DNA from: Muribaculum sp.
Lineage (GTDB): Bacteria; Bacillota; Clostridia; Lachnospirales; Lachnospiraceae
DNA: 9,535 nucleotides
Direction: 5' to 3'
Assembly: GCA_023663505.1 (NCBI GenBank)
Contig: JAMPHH010000086.1
Location: 1 to 9,535, forward strand
Position 1 is the first letter of the stretch, and each line of letters opens with the position of its first letter. The notes under the pieces were generated by a model. That model worked only from the letters and a program-made list of their open reading frames with translations, was not told the DNA's origin and did not search any database. The position numbers were made by a program, and so were the translations under genes. Shown here piece after piece: positions 6,644 to 9,535 of this stretch.

Positions 6644-7633
6644 ATGCCCCAGCTTACAATCGGAGGTATAACACTCCCCAACAATATCATTTTGGCTCCC
6701 ATGGCAGGCGTCTCGGACCTGCCTTTTCGTCTGCTGTGCCATGAGCAGGGTGCGGGAATGGTGTGCATGGAGATGGTCAGCGCCAAGGCAATCTATTACA
6801 ATAATAAAAATACAGAGGGGCTTATGGAGATTCACCCTGACGAGGGACCTGTCTCCCTGCAGCTTTTTGGCTCCGACCCTGAGATTCTGGGGCAAATGGC
6901 GGCGCGCATTGATGACAGGGCGCATACCTTTTTGGACTTTAACATGGGCTGTCCGGTGCCAAAGGTAGTCAACAACGGGGAAGGCTCCGCTCTGATGAGA
7001 GAGCCCAAGCTTGTGGAGCGAATCTTGAGAGCGCTTGTGAGCTCCACGGGCAAGCCTGTAACGGTGAAAATCCGCAAGGGCTTCAACGACGATAGCGTGA
7101 ACGCGGTGGAGATCGCCAAGATTGCCCAAGACTGCGGCGTGGCGGCGGTGGCTGTTCACGGGCGTACAAGAGAGCAATATTACAGCGGACAGGCGGACTG
7201 GGATATCATAGCTAAGGTCAAGGAAGCGGTATCGATCCCCGTCCTTGGCAATGGAGATGTGGACAGCCCGCAGAGGGCGGAGCAGATGCTATCACAGACA
7301 GGGTGTGATGGCGTTTTGATCGGGCGCGCTGCGCAGGGCAATCCTTGGATATTTCGCGAGGTGACACGCTTTCTGGAGGACGGCGTACTGCCTCCCCGCC
7401 CCGACAACGCCGAGAAAAAGCGGGTGATATTGCGCCATGCCGCCCTGCAGCTCCAATATAAGGGGGAGTATATCGGGGTGAGGGAGATGCGAAAGCATCT
7501 GTCATGGTATACGGTGGGAATGCCCGGCTCGGCGCGGCTGCGCAGGGAGATCAACGCCATGGAGACCATGGAGCAGCTGGTCGGGAGCGTGGAGAGGATT
7601 TTTGGGGACGGCTGTGATTACGGCGAGCAATGA
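6644..7633 (+). CDS. dusB: tRNA-dihydrouridine synthase, DusB type
   Basis: An FMN- and NADPH-dependent enzyme that reduces specific uridines to dihydrouridine in the tRNA D-loop. The 329 aa form an FMN-binding TIM barrel (about 10-245) and a C-terminal helical tRNA-binding domain (about 255-325). Visible motifs are LAPMAGVSD (17-25), NMGCPVPKV (100-108) with catalytic Cys103, KIRKGF (142-147), VHGRTREQYYSG (171-182), GNGDV (202-206) and IGRAAQGNPWIF (226-237). AGAGGA, overlapping the coaX stop region, places the ATG. dusB following coaX and preceding greA/lysS is an order I know from clostridia, supporting the assignment. Confidence 0.95.
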   Translation: MPQLTIGGITLPNNIILAPMAGVSDLPFRLLCHEQGAGMVCMEMVSAKAIYYNNKNTEGLMEIHPDEGPVSLQLFGSDPEILGQMAARIDDRAHTFLDFNMGCPVPKVVNNGEGSALMREPKLVERILRALVSSTGKPVTVKIRKGFNDDSVNAVEIAKIAQDCGVAAVAVHGRTREQYYSGQADWDIIAKVKEAVSIPVLGNGDVDSPQRAEQMLSQTGCDGVLIGRAAQGNPWIFREVTRFLEDGVLPPRPDNAEKKRVILRHAALQLQYKGEYIGVREMRKHLSWYTVGMPGSARLRREINAMETMEQLVGSVERIFGDGCDYGEQ

Positions 7634-7674
7634 GGCATGTGTAATATTTTTTCGCGCTTGACATATAATGGAGC

Positions 7675-8541
7675 ATGGACACGATTGTTAATTTATGCTA
7701 CCGCCGCTGCGATAAGCAGGGCATCAACCATGCAGACAACTCAAATTGCAGCTATCAGATAGAGCGCTTTCCGGTGCAGGATTATCAACTGATACGGTTG
7801 ATTGTCAGGGAGCCTGTGAAGGAGCACCCGCAGCCACAGCCTAAGAAGAAATTCTTCCTGTTCCGCAGCCTCCTGCGCCTTGTGCAGCGATTCCTTGAGC
7901 GGAGACAGTCGAGGCTTCATGCCAATATGGAGAAGAAGCTGAGGATAGAGCTTGAGGAGGAGTTGAATGCCTTTTTGGACGAAATGGGTGACAATTTCCT
8001 CTGCTATGAGGAAGGAATGCCGCAGGAATGTTGGGCGCGGGGGATTCTGTCCTTGCGGGAGTTCGACGATTATCTGCAGCCCAAATGGGTGAGAAGGCTT
8101 CTGCCGTTTGCCCGCAATCATCATTTTGTGGTACTGGGCAGCGCGCCGTGCCTGCAGCAGCTTTTGTGCGAGCTGGCGCCGCAGATGAAAAGCCTTCTGT
8201 TGATTGCGCCCGATTTAACGTATCAGGAGCAATTGGAGGATTTTGCGGAGGATTTTTATCAGGAGTACGGACTGGCTATGACCCTGCATTTTCTTCCCGT
8301 GGGGGGAACCTATGGACAGATGCGCATTCCTGACCACCGTTACAGCGAGCCTGTGAATATACTGGACTTCTCCGACGGGCGGCACGTTCCGGTCTTTAAC
8401 CCGCCTGCGGGCAGCGTTTGGTTGGATATGGCGTCCGTGTACGAGAAGGAGCGGCGCATCAAGGCGCGCAGACTGAGGGTGACCTATATTTCGTTAAAAA
8501 GAATTTGGCGGGAAAATGGGAAATCTCCTGTCCCTTCTTGA
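7675..8541 (+). CDS. Hypothetical protein with basic helix and Rossmann-like segment
   Basis: A 288-aa protein I do not recognise. The N-terminus has CysX2Arg-rich LCYRRCDKQ. Residues 57-92 are strongly basic and amphipathic (KKKFFLFRSLLRLVQRFLERR), possibly a membrane- or nucleic-acid-contacting helix, followed by acidic IELEEELNAFLDEM. Residues 150-207 look like a beta-alpha-beta unit: HFVVLGSAPCLQQLLCEL, then SLLLIAP, an acidic helix, and AMTLHFLP. The end contains DFSDG (231-235), PPAGSVWLDMAS and a basic tail. No catalytic motif or signal peptide is evident. The ATG at 7675 has GGAG only 1 nt upstream, while a TATAAT lies at 7664-7669, so a leaderless transcript is conceivable. Composition matches its neighbours, with no sign of transfer. 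The stop codon overlaps the -35 box of the greA promoter. Confidence 0.75.
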   Translation: MDTIVNLCYRRCDKQGINHADNSNCSYQIERFPVQDYQLIRLIVREPVKEHPQPQPKKKFFLFRSLLRLVQRFLERRQSRLHANMEKKLRIELEEELNAFLDEMGDNFLCYEEGMPQECWARGILSLREFDDYLQPKWVRRLLPFARNHHFVVLGSAPCLQQLLCELAPQMKSLLLIAPDLTYQEQLEDFAEDFYQEYGLAMTLHFLPVGGTYGQMRIPDHRYSEPVNILDFSDGRHVPVFNPPAGSVWLDMASVYEKERRIKARRLRVTYISLKRIWRENGKSPVPS

Positions 8542-8566
8542 CACTGGGGGACAAAACGAGTATAAT
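8538..8566 (+). promoter_or_regulatory. Perfect-consensus sigma-A promoter for greA
   Basis: TTGACA (8538-8543), a 17-nt spacer and TATAAT (8561-8566) match consensus at all twelve positions with ideal spacing. The -35 overlaps the stop codon of the preceding gene. Transcription should start near 8573, giving a greA leader of about 210 nt. Confidence 0.85.
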
Positions 8567-8711
8567 ATGCAAGTTAATTGACAGTGAAGAAAACGGAAAG
8601 CAAAGATTAATCTGTGCCTGTATAATGTATAAAAACGTGCATGAATTTGCGCACATCGAACAGGAGATTGCTGAATCGGTTAGGGTGTGAATTGTAACGG
8701 ATGTTATCTTA

Positions 8712-8737
8712 TCGTGATGGGGGAATTGGTATCACGA
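8712..8737 (+). other. Hairpin in the greA leader
   Basis: tcgtgat (8712-8718) pairs with atcacga (8731-8737) around a 12-nt loop, within the 240-nt gap between the unknown gene and greA. No T-run follows directly, so it is not a standard terminator. An attenuation or mRNA-stability role is possible but not shown. Confidence 0.35.
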
Positions 8738-8755
8738 GACGTATTTTAGTATAAA
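8726..8755 (+). promoter_or_regulatory. Possible second, proximal greA promoter
   Basis: TTGGTA (8726-8731), an 18-nt spacer and TATAAA (8750-8755) would start transcription about 20 nt before the greA ATG. The match is moderate and it overlaps the leader hairpin. Confidence 0.35.
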
Positions 8756-8781
8756 AATTACAAACAGGAAGGTGAATTGTC

Positions 8782-9264
8782 ATGCAGGAGAAGAAAAATA
8801 TTTTGACCTACGAAGGACTCAGAAAGTATGAGGACGAGCTGCACGAGCTCAAGGTGGTAAAACGCCAAGAGGTGGCCCAGAAGATCAAGGAGGCGAGAGA
8901 GCAGGGAGACCTCTCCGAGAACGCCGAGTATGACGCGGCTAAGGACGAGCAGAGGGATATCGAGGCGAGAATCGAGGAGCTGGAGAAAATCCTGAAGAAT
9001 GCGGAAGTCGTGGTCGAGGACGAGGTCGATCTGGACAAGATCAATATTGGCTGCAAGGTGCGTATCTTGGATTTGGAATTCAGCGAGGAACTGGAATATA
9101 AGATTGTGGGCTCCACCGAGGCAAACAGCTTAAAAGGCAAGATCTCCAACGAGAGCCCCGTGGGGAAAGCGCTGCTTGGCAGGAAGGTGAATGACACCGT
9201 GGAGGTGGAGACTCCTGCGGGCGTGTGCGCTTACAAGATTTTGGAGATTCAGAGGAGCAACTAA
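8782..9264 (+). CDS. greA: Transcription elongation factor GreA
   Basis: Binds the RNA polymerase secondary channel and stimulates cleavage of backtracked transcripts, rescuing stalled complexes. The 160-aa length is standard. The N-terminal antiparallel coiled coil is at about 8-77. Its tip carries the acidic residues of GDLSENAEYDAAKDEQ, with Asp43 and Glu46 at the places of the catalytic-tip acids. The C-terminal FKBP-like domain is at about 83-159 (IGCKVRILDLEF, YKIVGSTEA, ISNESPVGKALLG). AGGAAGGTG (8766-8774), 7 nt before ATG, supports the start. A perfect promoter lies about 210 nt upstream, and lysS follows after a 173-nt gap full of hairpins. Confidence 0.97.
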   Translation: MQEKKNILTYEGLRKYEDELHELKVVKRQEVAQKIKEAREQGDLSENAEYDAAKDEQRDIEARIEELEKILKNAEVVVEDEVDLDKINIGCKVRILDLEFSEELEYKIVGSTEANSLKGKISNESPVGKALLGRKVNDTVEVETPAGVCAYKILEIQRSN

Positions 9265-9286
9265 GCGAATGCCGCGAGGTTGTTGA

Positions 9287-9393
9287 TTAGTAACCGTTCA
9301 GAAATAACTTTGCAAAAGTTATTTCTGGTTCCGGTAAATTGCGAAGCAATTTTCAGGAATTGTTAAAATTATTTTTAACAATTCCTTAGTAAC
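9287..9393. repeat. Three-hairpin cluster flanked by 8-bp direct repeats
   Basis: TTAGTAAC occurs at 9287-9294 and 9386-9393. Between the copies are three hairpins. The first is agaaataacttt (9300-9311) with aaagttatttct (9315-9326), 12 bp with a GCA loop, extendable by the C9299-G9327 pair. The second is aaattgc (9336-9342) with gcaattt (9346-9352), loop gaa. The third is aggaattgttaaaa (9355-9368) with ttttaacaattcct (9373-9386), a perfect 14 bp with loop ttat. None has a clean T-run after it, though the third arm ends T-rich. The cluster may be a small palindromic repeat element with a target duplication, or an RNA processing or partial termination region between greA and lysS. Confidence 0.7.
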
Positions 9394-9401
9394 GTAAATA
9401 T

Positions 9402-9415
9402 ACCTGTGAGCAGGT
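9402..9415 (+). other. Small hairpin before the lysS ribosome site
   Basis: acctg (9402-9406) and caggt (9411-9415) form a 5-bp stem with loop tgag, ending about 9 nt before the AGAGG of lysS. It is the fourth stem in the greA-lysS gap. I see no T-box elements here. Confidence 0.3.
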
Positions 9416-9437
9416 GACAGAACGAGAGGTAGATATA

Positions 9438-9535
9438 GTGGCAGAGGAACGGCGGAACGAAAAGGTACAACAGAATGTCAAGGAGCAGGATATCAATCAG
9501 CTCTTGAAGGTAAGGCGGGAGAAGCTTGCCGCGCT
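9438..9535 (+). CDS. lysS: Lysyl-tRNA synthetase, class II, N-terminal fragment (runs off the window)
   Basis: Charges tRNA-Lys with lysine. Only the first 32 codons are visible. The fragment ends with QDINQLLKVRREKLAAL, which matches the N-terminal helix of clostridial class II LysRS (usually followed by an AGKDPF-like stretch outside this window). The start is GTG at 9438 with AGAGG (9425-9429) 8 nt upstream. The greA-lysS order supports the call. No catalytic motif is in view, so the assignment rests on the N-terminus and synteny. Confidence 0.85.
   Translation, partial: MAEERRNEKVQQNVKEQDINQLLKVRREKLAA

Noticed and set aside
8578..8626. TTGACA (8578) with TATAAT (8621) as another greA promoter
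   Set aside because: The spacer is 37 nt, far too long, and no alternative box lies at the right distance from either.
8418..8690. Open frame extending past the end of the 288-residue gene, possible frameshifted C-terminus
   Set aside because: Most of it overlaps the real gene in another frame; the part beyond has no domain, and the greA promoter lies within it.
9265..9437. T-box or lysine riboswitch before lysS
   Set aside because: No T-box sequence, specifier loop or L-box core is visible; only simple hairpins are present.

Overview
The window looks like chromosomal DNA from a Gram-positive clostridium, most likely family Lachnospiraceae. The grounds are strong AGGAGG-type ribosome sites, consensus sigma-A promoters, a SleB-type cell-wall hydrolase, a small protein resembling a Lachnospiraceae-restricted family, and the clostridial gene order coaX-dusB-greA-lysS. 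Every gene I can support is on the + strand. I see no insertion sequence, phage gene, CRISPR array, tRNA or rRNA. The coding content is mostly housekeeping, and the less ordinary material is in the intergenic DNA.

Layout. 1-567 has no gene. It holds two abutting hairpins (57-114), more inverted repeats, a strong promoter (357-385) and an AT-rich leader. 568-1629 encodes a secreted hydrolase with two SH3b domains, closed by a 20-bp-stem terminator (1673-1734). 1880-2344 and 2405-3334 are an NfeD/SPFH (stomatin-like) membrane pair, followed after 33 nt by argF (3368-4351). After a 97-nt gap come birA (4449-5465), a 112-residue conserved hypothetical (5527-5865), coaX (5862-6632, ATGA overlap) and dusB (6644-7633), a tight run that reads as one transcription unit. 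A 288-residue unknown protein (7675-8541) follows. A perfect TTGACA-N17-TATAAT promoter overlaps its stop codon and drives greA (8782-9264). Between greA and the start of lysS (9438 to the window end) lie four consecutive hairpins, three of them inside an 8-bp direct repeat.

How the genes fit together. BirA (biotin attachment) and CoaX (first step of CoA synthesis) both serve acyl-CoA and carboxylation metabolism. DusB, GreA and LysS belong to tRNA modification, transcript cleavage and tRNA charging. NfeD and the SPFH protein form a membrane-microdomain pair. ArgF is a lone arginine-pathway enzyme with no other arg gene in view. I found no clear new defence or mobile system. The best leads are the two hairpin arrays, which share an architecture, and the uncharacterised proteins at 5527-5865 and 7675-8541.
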